DNA of 7,107 nt from an uncultured Clostridia bacterium (GTDB taxonomy: Bacteria; Bacillota_A; Clostridia; TANB77; CAG-508): positions 1 to 7,107 of the forward strand of contig CANQZT010000076.1 in the NCBI GenBank assembly GCA_947628335.1, given 5' to 3'. The position numbers and the translations under genes are program-made. The first letter of the stretch is position 1; the number at the start of each line of letters is the position of its first letter. The notes beneath the pieces were generated by a model. The model saw only the letters and a program-made list of their open reading frames with translations, had not been told where the DNA came from and ran no database searches. Shown piece by piece: positions 1-3,207 of this stretch.

Positions 1-1
1 T

Positions 2-64
2 TCTTATGATGATTTAATAAAATTTATTGAATTTGAAAAGCATAATTATAAGTTAATACTATAA
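2..64 (+). CDS. C-terminal end of an unidentified protein (5' truncated by window edge)
   Basis: An open frame enters from the left edge and ends at TAA 62-64. It encodes about 20 residues ending YDDLIKFIEFEKHNYKLIL. The mix of acidic, basic and hydrophobic residues and the terminator hairpin 30 bases downstream fit the tail of a real gene. It is too short to assign a family or function. Confidence 0.5.
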   Translation, partial: SYDDLIKFIEFEKHNYKLIL

Positions 65-93
65 AGATAAATTACAATTTATGTTGCTAATAT

Positions 94-124
94 AGCATTT
101 ACCATTTTAGGTAAGTGCTTTTTA
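94..124 (+). terminator. Intrinsic terminator (or attenuator) ahead of the S1-like gene
   Basis: AGCATTTACC (94-103) pairs with GGTAAGTGCT (110-119). This is a 10-bp stem with one G-U pair and a 6-base loop, followed by TTTT at 120-123. It would end transcription of the upstream gene. The next gene's RBS begins only about 14 bases later, so either that gene depends on read-through (attenuation) or its promoter overlaps the hairpin. A TGC-TAATAT extended -10-like sequence at 85-93 is the only candidate seen, and it lacks a good -35. Confidence 0.65.
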
Positions 125-148
125 ATTTTCCTTTAAAGGGGTGAGATA

Positions 149-943
149 ATGAATGAAATAGCAATAAAAGAACTTATGAGAAGTAAAGAAGAAAAACGAA
201 TATTAACTAGTAAAATTTCTGGTATAGAAGATGAATATTATAAATTGAAAAATGAAACTATTCCTTGTGCAATAGTTTGGTATGATGATGTAAAAATACT
301 AATTCCTAGCACACACTTAGGAATTAATAAAATAAATAAATCAATTATTAGAGGTATGATTGGAGCAGAAATTGACTTTATTATAATTGAACTTGATACC
401 ATTTCTAATATTGCCATAGCAAGTAGAAAAGATGCTATGCAAATGAGAGCTGATTTAGAATTACCTAAACTAAAAATAAATGATACTGTAAAAGTAAGAA
501 TCCTCGCAGTTGGAGTTAAACATATTTTAGTAGAATTATATGGAAAAGAAATTATAATAAAAGCTGATAATTTGCAACATACCTATATTTTAAATTGTAA
601 AGACTTATATTCACCTGGAGAATATTTAAAAGTACGAATAAAAAATATAGATATTGAAAAGAATCTATTTGAATTAAGTGCAAAAGATTTCATAGAAAAT
701 CCCTATAAAAATATTAGAAAATATATAACTGAAGGAGGAGAATATATTGGCAAAGTAATTGCTTTTCCTAAAAACAATAGTGGCATTATAGTTCAGTTAG
801 ACTTAACAAATATCACTTGTTTAATACGTGTTCCTGCAAGATTTAATAATTATCCTCATTATTTAGATAATGTATTAGTAAAAATAACAGAAATAAAAGT
901 ACAAAAGAAACTGATTTATGGGTATTTAATGAGAGTAATGTAA
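149..943 (+). CDS. Protein with tandem S1-like (OB-fold) RNA-binding repeats
   Basis: The 264-residue product is preceded by a strong RBS (AAAGGGG, 9 bases upstream of the ATG). After a lysine/glutamate-rich helical start (residues 1-30), I see three beta-rich segments resembling S1/OB folds. These are residues about 36-95 (ending ..SRKDAM, as in S1 domains of ribosomal-protein-S1-like proteins), about 108-182 (KINDTVKVRILAV... and KVRIKNIDIEKNLFELSAKD), and about 195-264 (GGEYIGKVIAFPKNNSGIIVQLDL...). The known role of S1 domains is single-stranded RNA (or DNA) binding. It is too short and too divergent to be ribosomal protein S1. Similar S1-domain proteins are, to my recollection, carried by clostridial plasmids and integrative elements, with undefined jobs. 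No signal peptide or membrane span is visible, so it is cytoplasmic. The RNA-binding role is inferred; the exact domain boundaries are by eye. Confidence 0.75.
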   Translation: MNEIAIKELMRSKEEKRILTSKISGIEDEYYKLKNETIPCAIVWYDDVKILIPSTHLGINKINKSIIRGMIGAEIDFIIIELDTISNIAIASRKDAMQMRADLELPKLKINDTVKVRILAVGVKHILVELYGKEIIIKADNLQHTYILNCKDLYSPGEYLKVRIKNIDIEKNLFELSAKDFIENPYKNIRKYITEGGEYIGKVIAFPKNNSGIIVQLDLTNITCLIRVPARFNNYPHYLDNVLVKITEIKVQKKLIYGYLMRVM

Positions 944-971
944 TAAAAATCTAAAACTTTATGATGTTCGC

Positions 972-1000
972 TTGTATTGTCTTTATAAATGTTATATCAT
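972..1000 (+). promoter_or_regulatory. Candidate sigma-A promoter of the 42-codon ORF transcript
   Basis: TTGTAT (972-977), a 17-base spacer, and TATCAT (995-1000) would start transcription near 1007, just upstream of the leader hairpins. The -35 matches consensus at only 3 of 6 positions and the -10 at 5 of 6. Its -35 overlaps a sequence (960-974) that is an imperfect inverted copy of codons 3-7 of the downstream ORF. It is the best-placed candidate, not a certain one. Confidence 0.4.
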
Positions 1001-1014
1001 ATTAGCAACCTTAC

Positions 1015-1044
1015 GCTAGGAAAGGCTAGCCCTTTCTAAAGGGC
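1015..1044 (+). promoter_or_regulatory. 5' leader with mutually exclusive hairpins upstream of the 42-codon ORF
   Basis: Three alternative stems share bases. GCTAG (1015-1019) can pair with CTAGC (1026-1030). GAAAGG (1020-1025) can pair with CCTTTC (1031-1036). GCCCTT (1029-1034) can pair with AAGGGC (1039-1044). The RBS (GGAAGGGAG, 1045-1053) follows directly. GCTAGC recurs at 1064-1069, overlapping the start codon, so the upstream CTAGC arms could also pair with the initiation region. Such competition is typical of leaders in which structure controls ribosome access. The stems are read directly; regulation is inferred. Confidence 0.55.
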
Positions 1045-1061
1045 GGAAGGGAGTGACATAT

Positions 1062-1190
1062 ATGCTAGCAAACGACATCATACTTCGTTTAGTTGAAATG
1101 TTAATGGTTGAGAAAGACAAAAATTGTGAGCTTAAAATTGCTCAATTAGAACACAATAAACAAGTAAATGAAGTAACTAGCAAAGACTAA
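1062..1190 (+). CDS. Small 42-residue protein, candidate target of antisense RNA
   Basis: ATG 1062 to TAA 1188-1190 encodes 42 residues, beginning MLANDIILRLVEMLMVEKDK. The RBS GGAAGGGAGTG lies 8-10 bases upstream. An amphipathic or hydrophobic helix (residues 4-16) is followed by a charged, polar tail with likely coiled-coil character (KIAQLEHNKQV). There is no full-length membrane span, so it does not match classical hydrophobic type I toxins such as Fst, and I recognise no family. Codons 2-7 are repeated, in a minus-strand RNA gene, at 1298-1314. The ORF sits between a structured leader and its own hairpin terminator, so it looks like a monocistronic regulated unit. Base composition is less AT-extreme than its neighbours. 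It could be a toxin-like peptide, a leader peptide, or a small regulator. The coding call rests on the RBS, the repeats and the compact transcription unit. Confidence 0.6.
   Translation: MLANDIILRLVEMLMVEKDKNCELKIAQLEHNKQVNEVTSKD
1066..1082 (+). repeat. Direct repeat copy A (antisense pairing site, in the 42-codon ORF)
   Basis: TAGCAAACGACATCATA at 1066-1082 matches TAGTAAACGACATCTTA at 1298-1314 at 15 of 17 positions, with AAACGACATC (10 bases) unbroken. It covers codons 2-7 of the small ORF. The second copy is transcribed in the opposite direction, so the two RNAs are complementary here. Confidence 0.8.
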
Positions 1191-1209
1191 TCGTAGCAAT
1201 ACATAGTCT

Positions 1210-1244
1210 ATAGAGTAGGAACGTTGCAGTCCTACTCTATCTTT
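1210..1244 (+). terminator. Hairpin terminator of the 42-codon ORF transcript
   Basis: ATAGAGTAGGA (1210-1220) and TCCTACTCTAT (1230-1240) form a perfect 11-bp stem with loop ACGTTGCAG (1221-1229), followed by CTTT. The T-tract is short, so termination may be leaky. The loop hexamer GTTGCA (1223-1228) is identical to + strand 1268-1273, which encodes the terminator loop of the opposing small RNA. The two RNA loops can therefore kiss through six base pairs. Confidence 0.65.
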
Positions 1245-1250
1245 AAGTAC

Positions 1251-1329
1251 AAAAAAAAGTATGTGTAGTTGCAATACACACACCTAACATATATGGTTAG
1301 TAAACGACATCTTATCTAACACATTTTGT
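1251..1329 (-). ncRNA. Predicted antisense small RNA 1 (about 79 nt)
   Basis: A strong minus-strand promoter (1364-1336) predicts a start near 1329. The RNA ends in a 9-bp hairpin (1283-1275 with 1267-1259, one G-U, loop TTGCAAC) followed directly by eight Ts (1258-1251), a clear intrinsic terminator. Its middle (1314-1298) is complementary to codons 2-7 of the small ORF mRNA, and its terminator loop is complementary to that mRNA's terminator loop. No ORF with an RBS is visible. The arrangement parallels RNA II of the par/Fst system of plasmid pAD1: convergent transcription, trans-pairing through direct repeats and terminator loops. The likely effect is to block translation of the 42-codon ORF. 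The RNA is predicted from promoter plus terminator, not observed. Confidence 0.65.
1298..1314 (-). repeat. Direct repeat copy B (antisense pairing site, in small RNA 1)
   Basis: This partner of the repeat at 1066-1082 matches it at 15 of 17 positions. Transcribed leftward, it gives an RNA segment that pairs with the start of the 42-codon ORF. A weaker cognate, GTAAATGATATTCAC, occurs at 1439-1453 in the second small-RNA gene. Confidence 0.8.
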
Positions 1330-1335
1330 ATATTT

Positions 1336-1364
1336 ATAATAGCATAGAAAAATAGATTTGTCAA
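1336..1364 (-). promoter_or_regulatory. Strong sigma-A promoter of small RNA 1
   Basis: On the minus strand, consensus TTGACA (1364-1359), a 17-base spacer, and TGC-TATTAT (extended -10, hexamer 1341-1336). No minus-strand gene lies ahead, only the hairpin and T-tract that end at 1251. This is therefore a dedicated small-RNA promoter and one of the best-matching promoters in the window. Confidence 0.8.
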
Positions 1365-1404
1365 GAAAAGATCTATTATAAACATAATAAAATAGCTACT
1401 TATA

Positions 1405-1480
1405 TAAAAAAATATGTGCAGTTACGATACACATACAAGTAAATGATATTCACAACCTAAACCGGACATATTTATTTTGT
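1405..1480 (-). ncRNA. Predicted small RNA 2 (about 76 nt), diverged paralogue of small RNA 1
   Basis: A promoter at 1515-1487 predicts a start near 1480. The RNA ends in hairpin TATGTG/CACATA (1435-1430 with 1418-1413, 11-base loop) and seven Ts (1412-1406). It shares the 5' TACAAAAT and the 3' hairpin style with small RNA 1, but its middle differs. ACAAGTAAATGA (1435-1446, + strand) also occurs at 1160-1171 inside the 42-codon ORF, giving 12 bases of potential pairing to the 3' part of that mRNA. Its loop could pair five bases (one G-U) with the mRNA terminator loop. Its main target may lie outside the window. Confidence 0.5.
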
Positions 1481-1486
1481 ACTTAC

Positions 1487-1515
1487 ATAATAACACATTA
1501 TTTATATTTTTTCAA
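1487..1515 (-). promoter_or_regulatory. Promoter of small RNA 2
   Basis: On the minus strand, TTGAAA (1515-1510), a 17-base spacer, and TGT-TATTAT (hexamer 1492-1487, extended -10). It overlaps the -35 of the divergent rightward promoter at 1511-1540, so the two could interfere with each other. Confidence 0.6.
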
Positions 1516-1540
1516 ATTCAACATATAAAAAGACTATAAT
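1511..1540 (+). promoter_or_regulatory. Promoter of the DUF5697-like gene
   Basis: TTCAAA (1511-1516), an 18-base spacer, and perfect TATAAT (1535-1540) predict a start near 1547. That leaves a short leader before the AGGAGG RBS at 1577-1582. It is divergent from, and overlaps, the small RNA 2 promoter. Confidence 0.55.
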
Positions 1541-1588
1541 TCTTATATGCTAAATTATAAAAAAATTCAACATTTTAGGAGGACTTTT

Positions 1589-2071
1589 ATGTTAGATGAT
1601 AAAAAATTAAAAGTATTAAATTTTTTACAAGATTTCGGATGTGCTAAATTAGAGCATTTGCAAATATTATTTAATGATGAAAATAATAATTTTAAAAATA
1701 TACTATCTAATAATATGATAAGCCAAAAAAGTAATATTTTTGTTCATAATACAAAAAGAATAGATCAAAAGATGTTAGTTGCACTAGATATACTTTGTAA
1801 ATATAAAAATAGATTATCTAAATATTATCTAGGATATAATCCTATAATTATATCTTTTTTAACTAAAGAGCATTTACTATATCATATAATAGTTGTAGAT
1901 GAAGAAAATGAAAAGGGTATTGTAAAACTAATAAATTCTTATCCTATGTCGCTTCCAAAGGCTGATAAATTAATATTAGCTTTTAAAGATGATAGTGAAT
2001 TAGAAAATATACAATGCAATATACCATTTTTATATACTACATATCCTAATTTAGAAGTTATAAATGAATAA
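1589..2071 (+). CDS. DUF5697 / replication-relaxation-like winged-helix protein
   Basis: The 160-residue product starts at ATG 1589, which sits 6 bases after a perfect AGGAGG. An in-frame ATG at 1547 has no RBS and falls at the predicted transcription start, so it is not used. Residues about 4-24 (KKLKVLNFLQDFGCAKLEHL) have the pattern of a winged helix-turn-helix opening, as in replication-relaxation and DUF5697 proteins of clostridial mobile elements. The C-terminal half (about 90-160) alternates hydrophobic strands and charged turns (LLYHIIVVDEENEKG, ADKLILAFKDDSE). It ends in a conserved-looking YTTYPNLEVI. No catalytic motif is evident. A role in plasmid or element DNA metabolism or control is inferred from the resemblance and context only. 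It is followed by an overlapping short ORF and a terminator. Confidence 0.55.
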   Translation: MLDDKKLKVLNFLQDFGCAKLEHLQILFNDENNNFKNILSNNMISQKSNIFVHNTKRIDQKMLVALDILCKYKNRLSKYYLGYNPIIISFLTKEHLLYHIIVVDEENEKGIVKLINSYPMSLPKADKLILAFKDDSELENIQCNIPFLYTTYPNLEVINE

Positions 2072-2150
2072 TTTAGTATTGATTTTATTTTTATTATATG
2101 GTATTTTTTATGTATTAATGGATTCATATATTAAATACTTAACAAACTAA
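2064..2150 (+). CDS. Putative 28-residue single-span membrane peptide
   Basis: ATG 2064 overlaps the end of the preceding gene by 8 bases (ATGAATAA), and the stop at 2148-2150 abuts the terminator stem. The peptide is MNNLVLILFLLYGIFYVLMD followed by a short polar tail. That is one hydrophobic span of about 17 residues with a short N-terminus. There is no strong RBS, so translation would depend on coupling to the upstream gene. Exact fit between the overlapping stop and the terminator favours a real gene. Such a hydrophobic frame could also arise by chance in T-rich DNA. Confidence 0.4.
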   Translation: MNNLVLILFLLYGIFYVLMDSYIKYLTN

Positions 2151-2178
2151 AGGCAGGTATCATCCTGCTTTTTTTATT
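2150..2178 (+). terminator. Intrinsic terminator of the DUF5697-like operon
   Basis: GCAGG (2153-2157) pairs with CCTGC (2164-2168), extended by A-T and G-U pairs to about 2150 and 2171. A T-tract follows at 2169-2175. It lies between two convergent genes. On the minus strand the stem is followed only by CTTTA, so it works mainly rightward but may also aid leftward termination. Confidence 0.8.
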
Positions 2179-2179
2179 T

Positions 2180-2425
2180 TTATAATTCTCTTGATAGTTC
2201 TTCTAAAGATACTTCTTTATTAGTTTTTTTGTTATAAAACTTAATTTCAAAATCACATAATTCTGCATAATTTACAATCGTTTGAAAATCTGGCTGACTA
2301 TTTTCTCTTTCATAACTTGAAATTGTATTATCTGCAACTGACATTTTATTTCCAATATCCCTTTGAGTAAAGTTTGTATTTATATTTCTCATATTTTTTA
2401 ATATATTACCTATTGAAACTTGCAT
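2180..2425 (-). CDS. XRE-family helix-turn-helix regulator (81 residues)
   Basis: The start is ATG at 2425-2423, with RBS GGAGGT 8 bases upstream. Residues about 5-60 form a typical lambda-repressor/XRE five-helix fold. IGNILKNMRN is helix 1, FTQRDIGNKM is helix 2, and SVADNTISSYERENSQPDFQTI is the recognition helix followed by the conserved S-x-Y-E-R-x-x-x-x-P-D tract. A short tail (EIKFYNKKTNKEVSLEELSREL) follows, with no second domain, so it is a minimal DNA-binding protein, presumably a dimer. The promoter region upstream holds a perfect dyad, TTGCAAG-AAA-CTTGCAA, overlapping both divergent -35 boxes. That is the natural candidate for its operator (autoregulation). It could equally be the antitoxin-like partner of an unseen gene. 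Confidence 0.8.
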   Translation of the reverse strand: MQVSIGNILKNMRNINTNFTQRDIGNKMSVADNTISSYERENSQPDFQTIVNYAELCDFEIKFYNKKTNKEVSLEELSREL

Positions 2426-2454
2426 TATAGCACCTCCAATAGAATTATTACAAA

Positions 2455-2482
2455 AAAATAATGAGTTTTCATATTATTGCAA
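2455..2482 (-). promoter_or_regulatory. Candidate leftward promoter of the 81-residue XRE gene
   Basis: On the minus strand, TTGCAA (2482-2477), a 16-base spacer, and TATTTT (2460-2455). The -10 is weak, but position and overlap with the dyad operator support it. It points at the XRE gene starting at 2425. Confidence 0.4.
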
Positions 2483-2493
2483 GAAACTTGCAA
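2477..2493. promoter_or_regulatory. Dyad operator TTGCAAG-AAA-CTTGCAA
   Basis: This is a perfect 7-base inverted repeat with a 3-base spacer, in the intergenic region between the two HTH genes. Each arm supplies a TTGCAA -35 hexamer, one for the leftward promoter and one for the rightward promoter, so a bound repressor would shut off both. Its size suits an XRE dimer. Which of the two HTH proteins binds is unknown. Confidence 0.6.
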
Positions 2494-2515
2494 TTTTATT
2501 TTTCTATGCTATAAT
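2488..2515 (+). promoter_or_regulatory. Strong rightward promoter reading antisense to the 72-residue HTH gene
   Basis: TTGCAA (2488-2493), a 16-base spacer, and TGC-TATAAT (2507-2515; hexamer 2510-2515) give a near-consensus extended -10 promoter starting near 2522. No rightward gene begins there. The transcript would begin at the palindrome CTATATTAATATAG (2519-2532), then run antisense through the HTH gene at 2564-2782. Bases 2497-2515 match the small RNA 1 promoter (1354-1336, minus strand) at 18 of 19 positions. Confidence 0.65.
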
Positions 2516-2563
2516 TTTCTATATTAATATAGAAGATAAAAAAAGAAAGATTAAATATTCGCA

Positions 2564-2782
2564 CTATTTATCCTTCTTTTCTATAGTTATTTTTAAGCCA
2601 TGCACGTTTGCAATTTGTAGTAACGTTTTTACATCATAGTTTCTTATTCCTAATTCAAATGCTTGTATACCTTTTTCACTACGATGTATAGTTGCACCAA
2701 AATTTTTTTGAGTTAATTCAGTCCATTCTCTAATTATCTTTATTATTTCTTGTGGACTATACTCGTTTGCTATAATTTTCAT
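2564..2782 (-). CDS. Small HTH (XRE-like) regulator (72 residues)
   Basis: The chosen start is ATG 2782-2780, with RBS GAGGGTGG 5-6 bases upstream. A longer frame from 2938 runs through promoter DNA with no RBS, and its extra residues (FKYYYRRIYNTHTKRRC...) look non-coding. Residues about 9-62 follow the XRE pattern: SPQEIIKIIREW (helix 1), LTQKNFGATIH (helix 2), RSEKGIQAFELGIRNYDVKTLLQIANVHG (recognition and stabilising helices). The tail is ITIEKKDK. It is cytoplasmic and DNA-binding. It lies 138 bases upstream of the 81-residue XRE gene on the same strand, with a separate promoter and operator between them. A rightward promoter at 2488-2515 would make antisense RNA across it. Confidence 0.75.
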   Translation of the reverse strand: MKIIANEYSPQEIIKIIREWTELTQKNFGATIHRSEKGIQAFELGIRNYDVKTLLQIANVHGLKITIEKKDK

Positions 2783-2812
2783 TATACCACCCTCATTTAT
2801 AGTATATGTAAT

Positions 2813-2841
2813 TATATAGTAAGTATTAAATTTTGGTCGAA
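2813..2841 (-). promoter_or_regulatory. Candidate leftward promoter of the 72-residue HTH gene
   Basis: On the minus strand, TTCGAC (2841-2836), a 17-base spacer, and TATATA (2818-2813), with an overlapping TATAAT at 2816-2811 (19-base spacer). A small dyad, AAAAC-acctac-GTTTT (2840-2855), lies between this -35 and the divergent rightward -35, so it could be a shared operator. Confidence 0.4.
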
Positions 2842-2853
2842 AACACCTACGTT

Positions 2854-2883
2854 TTGTATGTGTGTTATAAATTCTTCTATAAT
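2854..2883 (+). promoter_or_regulatory. Promoter of the small membrane protein gene
   Basis: TTGTAT (2854-2859), an 18-base spacer, and perfect TATAAT (2878-2883) start transcription near 2890. This lies right at the RBS AAAGGAGG (2893-2900), so the leader is very short. An overlapping TGT-TATAAA (2862-2870) gives an alternative -10 and a longer leader. Confidence 0.5.
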
Positions 2884-2909
2884 AATATTTAAAAGGAGGA
2901 ATTTTTATA

Positions 2910-3134
2910 ATGAAACAACAATGTAAAAATTTAATCACAACTATACTACTAGTATTAATAAATACTATTATTTCATTTTCTACAACTTATGTTTTTGGCA
3001 TACAAAATATAGTTATATTTAGAACAACATCTTTTCTTTTCGATAGTATTACTTATGAAATCCTAATATTTTTAGGAATTAGTTTTATAGAAGGTTGTAT
3101 TGGTAAACTAAAAAGTTTTATACATATAAATTAA
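2910..3134 (+). CDS. Small two-span membrane protein, function unknown
   Basis: ATG 2910 follows a perfect AAAGGAGG at 9 bases, so translation is well supported. The 74-residue product opens with a basic MKQQCKN. A first hydrophobic span follows (residues about 8-31, LITTILLVLINTIISFSTTYVFG), then a short loop with FRTT, then a second span (about 47-63, ITYEILIFLGISFIEGC), and a short basic tail (GKLKSF). Positive charges at both termini predict a hairpin with both ends inside the cytoplasm. I recognise no family. It is transcribed divergently from the HTH gene and may be controlled by it. By size and topology it could be a holin-like, toxin-like or superinfection-type protein, but nothing in the sequence decides between these. 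Confidence 0.65.
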   Translation: MKQQCKNLITTILLVLINTIISFSTTYVFGIQNIVIFRTTSFLFDSITYEILIFLGISFIEGCIGKLKSFIHIN

Positions 3135-3140
3135 TTTCTA

Positions 3141-3187
3141 AAAAAAAAAGCCTAAATTATTAAACTTTTGTCTAATAATTTAGGCTT
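3141..3187 (-). terminator. Strong terminator of the leftward four-gene operon
   Basis: AAGCCTAAATTATTA (3148-3162) and TAATAATTTAGGCTT (3173-3187) form a perfect 15-bp stem with a 10-base loop. On the minus strand the stem runs into a T-tract (the A run at 3141-3149). It lies 21 bases after the stop of the last leftward gene. Rightward it lacks a T-tract, although it may also slow transcripts from the convergent membrane-protein gene. Confidence 0.9.
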
Positions 3188-3207
3188 ACTTCTCTAAAAC
3201 AAATACT

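Larger units (their letters stand above)
1251..1515 (-). repeat. Tandem duplication of the small-RNA gene (two about 112-bp units)
   Basis: Units 1364-1251 and 1515-1405 have the same order of parts at nearly the same spacing. Each has a TTGAnA -35, a 17-base spacer, TGnTATTAT, a TACAAAAT start (1330-1323 and 1481-1474), a middle variable segment, and a TGTGYA-type hairpin followed by a T-tract. The ends are well conserved and the middle (pairing) segment has diverged, as expected for duplicated antisense RNAs that acquired different targets. Confidence 0.65.

Noticed and set aside
83..1009. Eleven-base inverted repeat GTTGCTAATAT (83-93) / ATATTAGCAAC (999-1009) flanking the S1-like gene
   Set aside because: Matches of this length are expected many times by chance in AT-rich DNA of this size, and there is no target-site duplication or transposase to suggest a mobile cassette.
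1062..1190. Calling the 42-residue peptide an Fst/Ldr or holin-like toxin
   Set aside because: It lacks the roughly 20-residue membrane span of those families. Only the RNA layout resembles them, so no toxin name is given.
1251..1515. CRISPR array or replication iterons
   Set aside because: There are only two diverged copies about 150 bases apart, each with its own promoter and terminator. Regular short repeats and spacers are absent.
1547..1588. Upstream ATG at 1547 for the DUF5697-like protein
   Set aside because: It has no RBS and coincides with the predicted transcription start, whereas ATG 1589 follows a perfect AGGAGG.
1939..2127. 62-codon minus-strand frame opposite the end of the DUF5697-like gene
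   Set aside because: It has no ribosome binding site, its residues look low-complexity, and it is antisense to a well-supported gene. It is a shadow frame.
2783..2938. N-terminal extension of the 72-residue HTH protein from 2938
   Set aside because: The extension crosses two promoters and the RBS of the divergent gene, reads as unlikely protein, and has no RBS. The ATG at 2782 has GAGGGTGG upstream.
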